This document shows positions 31,045 to 40,263 of a DNA stretch of 64,000 nt, piece by piece; within the stretch, counting starts at the first letter, position 1, and every line of letters begins with the position of its first letter. Under the pieces are notes generated by a model. It did not search any database. It was given only the letters and a program-made list of their open reading frames with translations, and was not told where the DNA came from. The position numbers and the translations under genes were made by a program. This stretch comes from Pseudomonadota bacterium (GTDB lineage Bacteria; Pseudomonadota; Gammaproteobacteria; Xanthomonadales; Rhodanobacteraceae): assembly GCA_021794575.1 (NCBI GenBank), contig JAJYQO010000024.1, positions 37,904-101,903 of the forward strand, read 5' to 3'.

Positions 31045-31620
31045 TCAACCCCTGCGGTCGTCCCTCTGTTCGATCAGTAGAGGCCAGGCGGCGCGCAGGT
31101 AGCCGAATCCCGATGCCAGCGTCAGGGCCGCCGCCAGCAGCAGAAGCGTCTCGCCCACTTTGTAGAACCGCAACGTGCCCGCATCGTGTTCGACCAGCAG
31201 CACGATGATGGCCACGAACTGCACCACCGTTTTCAACTTGCCGATCAAGCGCACGCGCACACGCGCGCGCTGACCCAGTTCGGCCATCCATTCGCGCAAC
31301 GCCGACACGCCGATCTCGCGGCCGACGATCACCGCGGCGGTCAGCGCCAGCAGTGCCGTCGGATGGTCGGCCACCAGCAGGAACAGTGTCACCGTCACCA
31401 TGAGCTTGTCGGCGACCGGATCGAGAAAAGCTCCGAACGCGGAAGTCTGGCGCAGGCGTCGCGCCAGCCAGCCATCCAGCCAGTCGGTCAGGGCCGCGGC
31501 GACGAAGACCATGGCAGCGGCCAGGCTCGAGAAACGCCACGGGATATAGAACACCACCACGATCACAGGCAGCAGCAAGATTCGGAACAGCGTGAGCCAG
31601 GTGGGCAGGTTGATGCGCAT
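31045..31620 (-). CDS. pgsA: CDP-diacylglycerol--glycerol-3-phosphate 3-phosphatidyltransferase
   Basis: Transfers the phosphatidyl group from CDP-diacylglycerol to glycerol 3-phosphate, the committed step of phosphatidylglycerol and cardiolipin synthesis, at the inner membrane. The 191-residue protein (E. coli 182) is strongly hydrophobic and carries the CDP-alcohol phosphotransferase signature D-G-x2-A-R-x8-G-x3-D-x3-D, visible from DGWLARRL to GAFLDPVADK (about 49-70). The start MRINLPTWLTLFR at 31620 is typical of PgsA; longer reading upstream has no match to the family. It follows uvrC after 50 bases and precedes the tRNA cluster, the same order as in E. coli. Confidence 0.95.
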   Translation of the reverse strand: MRINLPTWLTLFRILLLPVIVVVFYIPWRFSSLAAAMVFVAAALTDWLDGWLARRLRQTSAFGAFLDPVADKLMVTVTLFLLVADHPTALLALTAAVIVGREIGVSALREWMAELGQRARVRVRLIGKLKTVVQFVAIIVLLVEHDAGTLRFYKVGETLLLLAAALTLASGFGYLRAAWPLLIEQRDDRRG

Positions 31621-31670
31621 GCGAACGACTTCAGACGATGTGCGAGTGTGGCATGCGCATCGGTGCGGCG

Positions 31671-33503
31671 TCAGCCGTGCAACGCCGCATAGATGCGGTT
31701 GGCCAGATTGCGGTCGATCCCGTTGACGCGCGCGATTTCCTCGACACCCGCCGCCTCGAGCCCCGCCAATCCTCCGAAGGCCTCCAGCAGCGCGCGGCGC
31801 CGGCGTGGTCCGATACCCGGAATCTCCTGCAGCACACTGCGCTCGCGCGTAGCCTCTCGCCGGCGCCGGTGCGCACCGATGGCGAAGCGGTGCGCTTCGT
31901 CGCGGACGGCGTTGACCAGTTGCAGGGCCGGCGAGGCGCTGCCGGGATGCAGTTCGCCGCTGCCGTGCGCCAGCACCAGCGTTTCCTCGCCGCTGCGTCG
32001 CGCCGGTCCCTTGGCCACGCCGACGACCGGCAGATCCGTGACGCCGAGCGCCTGTAGCGCGCGCTCGGCGCGCGCCACCTGTCCGGCGCCGCCGTCGATC
32101 AGCAGTAGATCCGGACTGCTCCATTCGCCGCCCTGCACGGCGCGCCGGAAGCGCCGCGTCAATGCCTGCTCCATGGCCGCGTAGTCATCACCCGCGGCGA
32201 TGCCGGAGATATTGAACTTGCGGTAATGACCCTTCATCGGCCCATCGCGTCCGTAGGCAACACAGGAGGCCACCGTGGCTTCGCCTTGTGTGTGGCTGAT
32301 GTCGAAGCATTCGATGCGCGCGGGAATCCGCGGCAGACGCAGGCACTGCGCGAGGTCGGCAAAGCGCGCATCGAGCGTTTGCCGGCTGGCGATGCGCGCG
32401 GCCAGCCCGGCCGCGGCGTTGCGGAGCGCCAGTTCGAGAAAGCGTGCGCGGTCGCCGCGCACCTGGCTCTTGATGAGCACGACGCGCCCGGCGTGCGCGG
32501 CAAGGGCCTCGGCCAGCAGCACGGACTGATCCGGTTCGTGCGCGACGATGAGCTCCGCGGGCGCTGGATGTTCGCTGTAATACTGCGCGATGAACTGCGC
32601 GAGCAACGCCGCCGGTGAAGGCTCTTCCACGCCAAGGCGGGGGAAGAAATCGCGTGAGCCGAGCGCCATGCCATTGCGGAAGAACAACACGCTGACGCAC
32701 GCGCTTTCGCCCTGTATGGCGCAGGCCAGCACATCCATGTCGGCGCTGGCGCCGACCACGTAGTGCGCGCCCTGCACGGCCCGCATCGCCTGGATCTGGT
32801 CGCGCAGGCGTGCGGCGCGCTCGAAGCGCTGCTCGACGCTCGCCTGACGCATGGCATCGGATAGCTCGTCGATCACCGCGCTGCTGCGGCCCTGCAGAAA
32901 CATGCGCACATGGCGCACATCCTGTGCGTACTCGGCGGGTGCGATCATGGCGACACAGGGAGCGCTGCAGCGTGCGATCTGATACTGCAGGCAGGGCCGC
33001 GTGCGGTTGCGGAAAAAACTGTCTTCGCAGCCGCGCACGCGGAACAGCTTGTGCAGCAGGTTCAGACTCTCGCGCACCGCAGCGCTGCTCGGAAACGGCC
33101 CGAAATACTCGTCCGACGCTCCGCGCGCGCCTCGGTGATAGGCCATGCGCGGATACTCTGGATGCGCCGAGAGCAGCACCCACGGATAGCTTTTGCCGTC
33201 TCGCAGCAGAATGTTGTAGCGCGGCCGCAGCTGCTTGATCAGCTGCGCTTCCAGCATCAACGCCTCGCTCTCGGTGCGGGTGACGGTGGTCTCCATGCGC
33301 GCGATCTGCGCCACCATCGCGGCGACGCGCGGCTCCATCGGCGGACGCATGAAATAACTGCTGACGCGCTTCTTGAGGTTGCCGGCCTTGCCGACATACA
33401 GCAGCGTCTCGCGCGCGTCGTACATGCGGTAGACGCCTGGCGCATGTGTCAGGTTGCGAACGAAATCCTTGCCGTCGAACGCGGCGTCGTGCTGTTCGTA
33501 CAT
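31671..33503 (-). CDS. uvrC: UvrABC nucleotide-excision repair endonuclease subunit UvrC
   Basis: Makes both incisions flanking a DNA lesion bound by UvrB. The 610-residue product equals E. coli UvrC. Domains in order: GIY-YIG nuclease (residues ~22-100; GVYRMY and LLYVGKAGNLKKRV), cysteine-rich patch (RTRPCLQYQIARCSAPC), UVR helix hairpin (~205-240), RNase H-like nuclease with FDISHTQGE and LLLIDGGAGQ, and tandem helix-hairpin-helix (IPGIGPRRRRALLEAF) at the C-terminus. It ends 50 bases before pgsA and starts 9 bases downstream of the NHL-repeat gene's stop. Confidence 0.97.
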   Translation of the reverse strand: MYEQHDAAFDGKDFVRNLTHAPGVYRMYDARETLLYVGKAGNLKKRVSSYFMRPPMEPRVAAMVAQIARMETTVTRTESEALMLEAQLIKQLRPRYNILLRDGKSYPWVLLSAHPEYPRMAYHRGARGASDEYFGPFPSSAAVRESLNLLHKLFRVRGCEDSFFRNRTRPCLQYQIARCSAPCVAMIAPAEYAQDVRHVRMFLQGRSSAVIDELSDAMRQASVEQRFERAARLRDQIQAMRAVQGAHYVVGASADMDVLACAIQGESACVSVLFFRNGMALGSRDFFPRLGVEEPSPAALLAQFIAQYYSEHPAPAELIVAHEPDQSVLLAEALAAHAGRVVLIKSQVRGDRARFLELALRNAAAGLAARIASRQTLDARFADLAQCLRLPRIPARIECFDISHTQGEATVASCVAYGRDGPMKGHYRKFNISGIAAGDDYAAMEQALTRRFRRAVQGGEWSSPDLLLIDGGAGQVARAERALQALGVTDLPVVGVAKGPARRSGEETLVLAHGSGELHPGSASPALQLVNAVRDEAHRFAIGAHRRRREATRERSVLQEIPGIGPRRRRALLEAFGGLAGLEAAGVEEIARVNGIDRNLANRIYAALHG

Positions 33504-33512
33504 GCCTGGATC

Positions 33513-34949
33513 TTACGCGCCGATGGTGAACTTCCCCAGCATTGCACTGTCCAGATCGAGACGGTGCACCTGATGCGCATTACGCTCGACGATCCACAGC
33601 ATGCGGCCGGCGATCGCCAGTGCCGCGGGCTCCTGCAGGCTCTGCGGCAGGACCAATGTCTGCACGCTCCAGTTCGGGCGCCCGCTGGGCTGCATGCGGC
33701 AGACGCGACCGTTCAGCGTGTCGGCCACGTAGAGGGTACCGCCCGTATCGGAGACCAGCGCTTCCGGATGCGCGAATCGCGCCGCGTCGGCGCCGCCGTC
33801 GGCAAGACCCGACCGCCAGGGACCCGCGCCGGCCAGGGTTGTCAGTTGGCCATCGGCCAGGCGCACCGCGCGCACCGCATTGGCCCCGGCATCGGCTATC
33901 AGCAGGTGACCGCCGTGATAGGCCAACCCGACCGGTTGCGCCAGACCCGCCGCCAGCGCAGGGCCATCGCTGAAAGTATTCAGCCCGCTGCCGGCCAGCA
34001 CTTCGACCTGTTCCGACGGCAAATCCATGCGCCAGATCTGCTGCTGGCCGGCCAGGCTGACATAGAGCTGGTTCTCGCGCAGCAGCAGCGCCCGCGGCGC
34101 GCTGATGGCAAGCGCGCGCGCGCCCACATCGGGTCGTGGCGAGTCATAGCCCAACCGGCCGCACCCCAGCACGGTTTCGATATGTCCGGATGCCAGGCGC
34201 ACGCGGCGCACCGCGTGGTTGCCGGTGTCGGCCACGTAAAGCGAATCGCCGGCCAGTGCCAGGCCGGCGGGGTCGCAGAGTCCCGCATCGGTCAGGTTTC
34301 CATCCCAGAATCCTGGCGTGCCGGAACCGAATTGCCGCAGTACGCGGCCATCCGGCGCGCACTCCAGAATGCGGTTGCGGCTGCTGTCGCAGAGATAGAC
34401 ACGCTGCTCGCCCAGCGCAATGCCACCGGGAAAGCGCAGACTCATCTGCGGCTCGCCGCCCTCCACCCCGGGCGCCGCGTCGAAGCGCCGCAGGTCGCGC
34501 GCGGCGGCGTCGTCGAGCAGGTTGCCGACCAGGATTTCGAGATCATCGGCCAGGTCCTCGCCCTTGAGCAGCCGCGCCACGCGGCCTTCGCAGTCGATGA
34601 CCACGGCGCTGGGCCAGGCTTCGATGCCGAACGCGCGCCACGCTTTCCAGGCGGCGTCATTGGCGACCGGCACGCGCAAGTGCAGGCGATGCGCGGCCTT
34701 GCTGACCACCAGCGACTGTCGCTGCGCGGTGTAGCGTGGCGTATGCACGGCCAGCAACACCATGCCGTCGTGAAAGCGCGTCGACAGTCGCTGCAGGCGC
34801 GGCAGCAGGTTGATGCTATGGATGTCGTCGCAATTCCAGAACAACAGGATCACGACGCGTCCGCGCAAGTCCGCGAGGGCGATGCGGCCGCGCGCATTGA
34901 CCCAGTCCAGCGCATCGGCGGCAGACGGCGGCATGATCGTGGCGGACAT
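33513..34949 (-). CDS. NHL-repeat protein with an N-terminal thioredoxin-like fold (NHLRC2-like)
   Basis: A 478-residue protein with no signal peptide. Residues ~1-140 resemble the thioredoxin/TlpA fold (LRGRVVILLFWNCDDIHSINLLPRL, FGIEAWPSAVVID) but only one Cys lies where CxxC would be, so disulfide exchange is unlikely. Residues ~165-478 contain six or so NHL/beta-propeller repeats with phrases such as GLALAGDSLYVADTGNHAVR and GGTLYVADTLNGRVCRM. This domain pair matches NHLRC2-type proteins, whose biochemical role is not settled. It lies between kdsB and uvrC on the same strand, 75 bases after kdsB, so its link to either pathway is only positional. Confidence 0.8.
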   Translation of the reverse strand: MSATIMPPSAADALDWVNARGRIALADLRGRVVILLFWNCDDIHSINLLPRLQRLSTRFHDGMVLLAVHTPRYTAQRQSLVVSKAAHRLHLRVPVANDAAWKAWRAFGIEAWPSAVVIDCEGRVARLLKGEDLADDLEILVGNLLDDAAARDLRRFDAAPGVEGGEPQMSLRFPGGIALGEQRVYLCDSSRNRILECAPDGRVLRQFGSGTPGFWDGNLTDAGLCDPAGLALAGDSLYVADTGNHAVRRVRLASGHIETVLGCGRLGYDSPRPDVGARALAISAPRALLLRENQLYVSLAGQQQIWRMDLPSEQVEVLAGSGLNTFSDGPALAAGLAQPVGLAYHGGHLLIADAGANAVRAVRLADGQLTTLAGAGPWRSGLADGGADAARFAHPEALVSDTGGTLYVADTLNGRVCRMQPSGRPNWSVQTLVLPQSLQEPAALAIAGRMLWIVERNAHQVHRLDLDSAMLGKFTIGA

Positions 34950-35024
34950 GATGGCGGCTCCCCTAACGCGGCTGCGGCGCGCATTGCCGGCATGGTAGCC
35001 GGCGCGAACCGCACGCGCAGTCGC

Positions 35025-35813
35025 TCAACCGCAGCCGCGCAGAAAAGCCTCGGCCTGCACCAAATCCGCCTCGGTATCGATACCGGGCGGCAATGCGCCG
35101 GCGTACAGCGCGACGCGGATGCGATGGCCGTGCTCGAGCGCGCGCAACTGCTCCAGCGATTCGACGCGCTCCAGTGGCGTGGGCGTCAGTCCGGCAAAGC
35201 GGCGCAGGAATCCGGCACGGTACGCATACAGGCCAATATGGCGCAGCAGCGGCACGTCCGGCGGCAGTCGATCACGGCCGCGCGCCAACGCGTCGCGCGC
35301 CCACGGCAGTGGTGCGCGACTGAAGTACAGCGCGTATCCCCGCGTGTCGCGGACCAGCTTCACCACGTCGGGATCGAACCACTCCTCGACCGTGCCCAGC
35401 GGCACGGCCAGAGTCGCCATCGGGGCATCCCCGCTAGCCAGCGCGTCGACGACGGCATGTACGGCCGAGGCCGGCACGAAAGGTTCGTCGCCCTGCAGGT
35501 TGACCACGATACGTTCGTCTTCCCAGCCGCAGCGTTCGACGCATTCGGCCAGACGGTCGCTGCCGGAGACATGGTCCGCGCGCGTCATCACCGCCTGCAC
35601 CGGGAGATCGCGGACCGCCGCGGCAATGCGCGCGTCGTCGGTGGCGACGATCACCGCTTCCGCATCCAGGGTCAATGCCCGGCGCGCCACGTGCCGGATC
35701 AACGGCTCGCCGGCCAGCAGGCGCAGCGGCTTGCCCGGCAGGCGGGTGGAGGCAAACCGTGCCGGAATCACCACCGTGAAGCGCGGCGGCAGCGGCTGGG
35801 CTGGCGGGCTCAT
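35025..35813 (-). CDS. kdsB: 3-deoxy-manno-octulosonate cytidylyltransferase
   Basis: Activates Kdo with CTP to CMP-Kdo for lipopolysaccharide inner-core synthesis, indicating a Gram-negative outer membrane. The 262-residue product shows VVIPARFASTRLPGKPL (residues ~14-30), the VSGSDRLAE region, VVNLQGDEPF and the late RHIGLYAYRAGFL and ESLEQLRALEHGHRIRV segments. Its ATG overlaps the aroA stop (ATGA), making it the last of the coupled serC-pheA-aroA-kdsB set. The link between aromatic synthesis and LPS here is only transcriptional. Confidence 0.95.
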   Translation of the reverse strand: MSPPAQPLPPRFTVVIPARFASTRLPGKPLRLLAGEPLIRHVARRALTLDAEAVIVATDDARIAAAVRDLPVQAVMTRADHVSGSDRLAECVERCGWEDERIVVNLQGDEPFVPASAVHAVVDALASGDAPMATLAVPLGTVEEWFDPDVVKLVRDTRGYALYFSRAPLPWARDALARGRDRLPPDVPLLRHIGLYAYRAGFLRRFAGLTPTPLERVESLEQLRALEHGHRIRVALYAGALPPGIDTEADLVQAEAFLRGCG

Positions 35814-37150
35814 GTCCCGATTCCGACGTCGAATCCAGCCTGCCGCGCCAGTACCTCGAAGCCCGGAAACGACGTGGCGACGTTCGCGCAGTCGCCGATG
35901 CGCACCGGCGCGTCCGCACGCAACGCGGCCACCGCCAGACTCATGGCGCAGCGGTGGTCGCCGTGGCTGTCCACGACGCCGCCGCGCAGCGTTCCACCCT
36001 CGATCACGGCGCCATCCGTGGTTTCCTCGACGCGTGCGCCCAATGCGCGCAAGGCCTGAGCCATCACGGCGATGCGGTCGGATTCCTTCACGCGCAGCTC
36101 AGCCGCGCCGCGCACGATCGTGCGCCCATGCGCCAGCGCCGCCGCCACGAACAACGCCGGAAACTCGTCGATCATGTCGGGCGCGTGCGCAACGGGCACT
36201 TCGATACCGCGCAGCGACGCGTGGCGCACGCGCAGATCAGCCACCGGCTCGCCGCCCTGCTGACGCGGCGCTTCGATGTCGATTTCGGCGCCCATGGCGC
36301 GCAACACGTCGAGCAGGCCGGTGCGACGCGCATTCATGCCTACGCCGGCGAGCACGATCTCGCTGCCGGGCACCAGGGTGGCGGCCACCATGAAGAACGC
36401 CGCTGATGAAAAATCGGCCGGCACCTGCACGTCACATGCGCGCAGCGCATGGCCGCCCTGCAGCCGCGCCCAGCCCGGCCCATAGTCGATCGGCCAGCCG
36501 AAGGCCTCCAGCATGCGCTCGGTGTAGTCGCGCGTGGGCTGCGGTTCGCGCACCTCGGTGCTGCCTTGCGCGTAGAGGCCGGCCAGCAGAATGGCCGACT
36601 TCACCTGCGCGCTGGCAACCGCCGTGCGCAGCACGGTGCCGCGCAGGGACTGATCGCCGCGCACACGCAGCGGCGGCAACCCCTGCGTGCTGTCGATGCG
36701 CGCGCCCATGGCGGCGAGCGGCTCGATGACGCGGCGCATCGGCCGGCGCGACAGCGAGGCATCGCCCACCAGCGTGCTGTCGAAGCGCTGTCCCGCCAGC
36801 AGGCCGGCCAGCAGGCGCATGCCGGTGCCGGCGTTACCGCAGTCCAGCGGCTGCGCGCAGGGCTGCAGGCCGCGCAGGCCCACGCCATCAACCACGCGCG
36901 AGCCGTCATGCGGCATTTCGATGTGCACGCCCAACTGCTGCAGGATACGGGAGGTCGCACGGGTGTCCTCGCCTTCCAGGAACCCGTCGATGCGGCTGCG
37001 GCCCTCGGCCAGCGCGGCCAGCATCAGCGCGCGATGCGATACCGATTTGTCGCCTGGCACGCGCAGCACGCCGCGCAGCGGTGCCGGCGCGGGCGCGACG
37101 ATCCAGTCGAGGCGGCGGCCTGTGACCGACGCCATGCCGACCGTGCTCAC
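35810..37150 (-). CDS. aroA: 3-phosphoshikimate 1-carboxyvinyltransferase (EPSP synthase)
   Basis: Sixth step of the shikimate pathway, joining shikimate 3-phosphate and phosphoenolpyruvate. The 446-residue product has the phosphate-binding VPGDKSVSHRALMLAAL (about 32-48), DCGNAGTGMRLLAGLLAG (about 103-120) and the C-terminal VKESDRIAVMAQALRALG and DSHGDHRCAMSLAVAALR motifs. The start is a GTG at 37150 overlapping the pheA stop as GTGA; an in-frame ATG five codons later is possible. It lies between pheA and kdsB in an overlapping gene chain. Confidence 0.96.
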   Translation of the reverse strand: MSTVGMASVTGRRLDWIVAPAPAPLRGVLRVPGDKSVSHRALMLAALAEGRSRIDGFLEGEDTRATSRILQQLGVHIEMPHDGSRVVDGVGLRGLQPCAQPLDCGNAGTGMRLLAGLLAGQRFDSTLVGDASLSRRPMRRVIEPLAAMGARIDSTQGLPPLRVRGDQSLRGTVLRTAVASAQVKSAILLAGLYAQGSTEVREPQPTRDYTERMLEAFGWPIDYGPGWARLQGGHALRACDVQVPADFSSAAFFMVAATLVPGSEIVLAGVGMNARRTGLLDVLRAMGAEIDIEAPRQQGGEPVADLRVRHASLRGIEVPVAHAPDMIDEFPALFVAAALAHGRTIVRGAAELRVKESDRIAVMAQALRALGARVEETTDGAVIEGGTLRGGVVDSHGDHRCAMSLAVAALRADAPVRIGDCANVATSFPGFEVLARQAGFDVGIGT

Positions 37151-38262
37151 GGAATCGCCACCGGATACGAACCCAGCACGCGGATTTCGGCGGCGTGCGG
37201 CGCCAGTTCATCCAGCGCGGCGCGCATGGGCGCATCATCGATATGGCCCAGCAGATCGATGAAAAAAGCGTACTGCCAAAGGCCGCTGTGCGCGGGCCGC
37301 GATTCGATGCGGTTCATGCTGACGCCATGGTCGGCGAACGGCCGCAGCGCGTTGAACAGGGCGCCGGGCTGGTCCTTGACGAACACCAGCATCGACGTGC
37401 GGTCGTGGCCCGTCGGTGGGAACAGCTCGCGGCCCAGCACCAAAAACCGCGTGGTGTTGTCGGGACGATCCTCGATCGGTCCGGCGATCACCTTGAGTCC
37501 GTAGACATGGGCCACCGCCTCGCCGGCAATCGCCGCGGCATCGTCGGCCAGACGCGCGCGGCGCGCACCTTCGGCGTTGCTTGCAGTTGCGATGCGCTCG
37601 CTGGCCGGCAGGTGCTGGCGCAGCCAGATCTTGCACTGCGCCAGCGACTGCGGATGCGAGTACACGCGCTCGACGTCTTCCATGCGGCCGGTGCGCGACA
37701 ACAGATACTGGTGGATGCGCAGCTCGATCTCGCCGCAGATCTTCAGCTGCGAGGTCAGGAACATGTCCAGCGTGGACTGGATGGTGCCCTGCCCCGAGTT
37801 TTCCACCGGCACGATGCCGAAATCGGCATGGCCGGCTTCGACCTCCTGGAACACCTCCTCGATGCTGGCCAGCGGCAGCAAGTGCGCGCTGTGTCCGAAA
37901 TGCTTCTGCGCGGCCTGCTGGCTGAAGGTGCCCTCGGGGCCGAGATAACCGATGCGCAGCGGTTCCTGCTGCGCCAGGCAAGCCGACATGATCTCGCGGA
38001 ACAGCCGCACCAGCTCGATGTCGGACAGCGGGCCCCGGTTGCGATCGATCACCATGCGCAGCACCTGCGCCTCGCGCTCGGGACGGTAGTAGTCGATCGC
38101 GGCCTTCAGCGGTCCCTTGGCACGACCGACCTGCTGCGCCCAGCGCGCGCGCTCGGCGATCAGCGCCTGCAGCTCGCGGTCGATGCTATCGATGCGCTGG
38201 CGCGCCTGCGCCAGGTCGGGGGCGGGCGGTGATTCTGGTGCCGGGTCGTGATCGGAGGCCAT
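37147..38262 (-). CDS. pheA: Bifunctional chorismate mutase / prephenate dehydratase (P-protein)
   Basis: Converts chorismate to prephenate and then phenylpyruvate for phenylalanine synthesis. The 371-residue product has an AroQ chorismate mutase domain (about 15-100, QRIDSIDRELQALIAERARW), a prephenate dehydratase domain (about 105-285, IGYLGPEGTFSQQAA, YSHPQSLAQCK, DNTTRFLVLG) and a C-terminal ACT domain with the phenylalanine-binding GALFNAL and ESRP motifs, so feedback inhibition is expected. The ATG at 38262 is preferred to an upstream TTG at 38280. It follows serC by 51 bases and overlaps aroA. Confidence 0.96.
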   Translation of the reverse strand: MASDHDPAPESPPAPDLAQARQRIDSIDRELQALIAERARWAQQVGRAKGPLKAAIDYYRPEREAQVLRMVIDRNRGPLSDIELVRLFREIMSACLAQQEPLRIGYLGPEGTFSQQAAQKHFGHSAHLLPLASIEEVFQEVEAGHADFGIVPVENSGQGTIQSTLDMFLTSQLKICGEIELRIHQYLLSRTGRMEDVERVYSHPQSLAQCKIWLRQHLPASERIATASNAEGARRARLADDAAAIAGEAVAHVYGLKVIAGPIEDRPDNTTRFLVLGRELFPPTGHDRTSMLVFVKDQPGALFNALRPFADHGVSMNRIESRPAHSGLWQYAFFIDLLGHIDDAPMRAALDELAPHAAEIRVLGSYPVAIP

Positions 38263-38313
38263 GATGGTGCATCGCGACAAGGAACCGCATCCTGCGCGAT
38301 CGCCGCCGCTTAT

Positions 38314-39399
38314 TCAACCGTGGCGCTGCTGGAACGCGCGCATAAACGCCACCAGCGCCTCCACACCTTCTTGCGGCAATGCGTTGTAAAGGGAGGCGCG
38401 CAGGCCGCCCAGCGCACGATGGCCTTTCAACGCCAGCAACCCGGCCTGTTCGGACTCGCGCAGAAAGGCGGTATCGAGGCGCGCGTCATGCAGGAAGAAC
38501 GGCACGTTCATGCGCGAGCGCGCAGCCGCATCCACGGGGTTGCGATAAAAGCCGCCGGAACCGTCGATGGCGGCGTACAGCGTGTCGGCCTTGCGGCGGT
38601 TGCGCGCGGCCATGGCCGGCAAGCCGCCCTGCGCGGCGATCCACTTGAAAGTGAGTCCGGCCAGATACCAGCCGAAGGTGTTGGGCGTATTGAGCATGGA
38701 CTCGTGCGCCGCCTGCTCGGCGTAGCGCAGGATGCCGGCCATGGGCCGCTGCGCGCGCGCCAGCAGGTCCTCGCGGATGATCACCAGGGTCAGGCCGGCC
38801 GGGCCGATGTTCTTCTGCGCGCCGGCATAGATCATGCCGAAACGCTGCACCGGCAGCGGTTCCGACAGGACGCTGGACGACATGTCCGCCACCAGCGGCA
38901 CCTGCCCCGCTTCGGGCACATCACGGAATTCCAGCCCGTGGATGGTCTCGTTGGGCGTGTAGTGCAGGTAAGCGGCATCGTCGTGCAGCCGCCAGTCAGC
39001 ACGCGGCGGCAGCGCGCTGTAGCCGTTGCTGCGGGCATCGGCGGCGATATGTACATCCACGTACGGCGCGGCCTCGCGCGCCGCCTTCTCGCTCCAGTGG
39101 CCGCTCAGCACGTAGTCGGCGTGCTGCCCGGGCGCGGCCAGGTTCATGGCGAGCAGCGCGAACTGCAGCGTCGCCCCACCCTGCAGGAACAGAACCCGAT
39201 AATGCGCGGGAATGTCGGCCAGCGCACGCAGGTCGCGCTCGGTCTCGGCGGCCAGCGCCATGAATGCCTTGCCGCGATGCGAGATCTCCATCACCGAGGC
39301 GCGGGCGTCGCGCCACTCCAGCAGTTCGGCCTGTGCCTGCCGCAAGACCGGCTCGGGGATGGCGGCAGGGCCGGCGGCGAAATTCCAGGTACGACTCAC
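38314..39399 (-). CDS. serC: Phosphoserine aminotransferase
   Basis: PLP-dependent transamination of 3-phosphohydroxypyruvate to phosphoserine; also acts in pyridoxal phosphate synthesis. The 361-residue product begins MSRTWNFAAGPAAIPEPVL, as in the family, and contains the PLP lysine in GMIYAGAQKNIGPAGLT (about residue 197) and the ADMSSSVLSEP region. The start is GTG at 39399, with GAGGAG six bases upstream. serC-pheA-aroA is a conserved gammaproteobacterial order. The gene upstream, an FHA protein, ends 18 bases away and is probably co-transcribed. Confidence 0.96.
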   Translation of the reverse strand: MSRTWNFAAGPAAIPEPVLRQAQAELLEWRDARASVMEISHRGKAFMALAAETERDLRALADIPAHYRVLFLQGGATLQFALLAMNLAAPGQHADYVLSGHWSEKAAREAAPYVDVHIAADARSNGYSALPPRADWRLHDDAAYLHYTPNETIHGLEFRDVPEAGQVPLVADMSSSVLSEPLPVQRFGMIYAGAQKNIGPAGLTLVIIREDLLARAQRPMAGILRYAEQAAHESMLNTPNTFGWYLAGLTFKWIAAQGGLPAMAARNRRKADTLYAAIDGSGGFYRNPVDAAARSRMNVPFFLHDARLDTAFLRESEQAGLLALKGHRALGGLRASLYNALPQEGVEALVAFMRAFQQRHG

Positions 39400-39417
39400 G
39401 GGGATCTCCTCGGGGGT

Positions 39418-40194
39418 TCAGCGGCGCACGGCCAGCAGCAGCGCCAGTACCAATGCGATGACGGCAGCCGTCAACAGCAGCCACCACACCTCGCGCCGCG
39501 GACCGGCGGTGTCCTCTGGGCGAGCCGCCTCATGCGGGATGAAGGCTGCCGCCGCGGCAGCGCGTGCCGCGGCGGCCGGTGCGTCGACGATATAACGCTG
39601 TGCACCGATCGCGATCTGATCGCCATCCTGCAGCCAGGCACTGGCCACCGTATGGCCGTTGACACGCGGCCAAGCCGCAGCCTCCAGGCCCGACGCCAGC
39701 AGGGCCGGTCGACCCTGCACGGCGAACAGTCGCACGTGTGCGTCGTCGACGCTCGGACCCAGCGGCAGGCCATCGGCACCGAGTTCGAGCGTGGGGGCGA
39801 CCATCAGCACGGCACCGCTGCGCACGCCGCCGACGCCGCGCAAAGTCATCGCGCCCGGTGCCAGCGTGGCATCGGGCGTCACGCGCTCCGGGCAGGGTTC
39901 CGGCACGTGTTCGCCCAGCACCAGCAGTTGTGCGTCGCCGATGCTGATCTGGTCGCCGGCATGCAGCAATGCCCGGCGGCGCACCTGGCGCGCGTTGACG
40001 TGGATCGCCGGCGCCGCATCGGCCACCTCCAGCACGTATCCGCGCATGTCGTGAAACAGGCGCACGTGGCCGGGCTGTACCCCGGTGGCCTTGAGCTGGA
40101 CCTCATCATTGCCGCCACTGCCCAGGGTCAACGCAGTGGCGGCGCGGCTGAACTCGGCGTGTTCGGGTGCAAGCAGGGCGATGCGCATCGGCAT
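39418..40194 (-). CDS. FHA-domain protein with a C-terminal membrane anchor
   Basis: A 258-residue protein with two forkhead-associated-like modules, about residues 5-90 (LGSGGNDEVQLKATGVQPGHVRL, LLHAGDQISIGDAQLLVLGE) and 120-205 (LELGADGLPLGPSVDDAHVRLF, WLQDGDQIAIGAQRYIV), which by family bind phosphothreonine peptides. An alanine-rich linker and one hydrophobic helix (WWLLLTAAVIALVLALLLAV) near the C-terminus anchor it in the inner membrane. The start at 40194 (MPMRIALLAP) has an alternative ATG two codons later. No kinase or phosphatase lies nearby, so the partner is unknown. Confidence 0.75.
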   Translation of the reverse strand: MPMRIALLAPEHAEFSRAATALTLGSGGNDEVQLKATGVQPGHVRLFHDMRGYVLEVADAAPAIHVNARQVRRRALLHAGDQISIGDAQLLVLGEHVPEPCPERVTPDATLAPGAMTLRGVGGVRSGAVLMVAPTLELGADGLPLGPSVDDAHVRLFAVQGRPALLASGLEAAAWPRVNGHTVASAWLQDGDQIAIGAQRYIVDAPAAAARAAAAAAFIPHEAARPEDTAGPRREVWWLLLTAAVIALVLALLLAVRR

Positions 40195-40263
40195 GGACTT
40201 TATCAGCAGCGCGCCTCTGACGCGGCGTCGCCGTCGGCCCGCGCGCTGCGTATCATCCGCATC

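Noticed and set aside
32910-36059. A 1049-codon plus-strand open frame opposite uvrC, the NHL gene and kdsB
   Set aside because: It is fully antisense to three well-supported genes and has no family resemblance.
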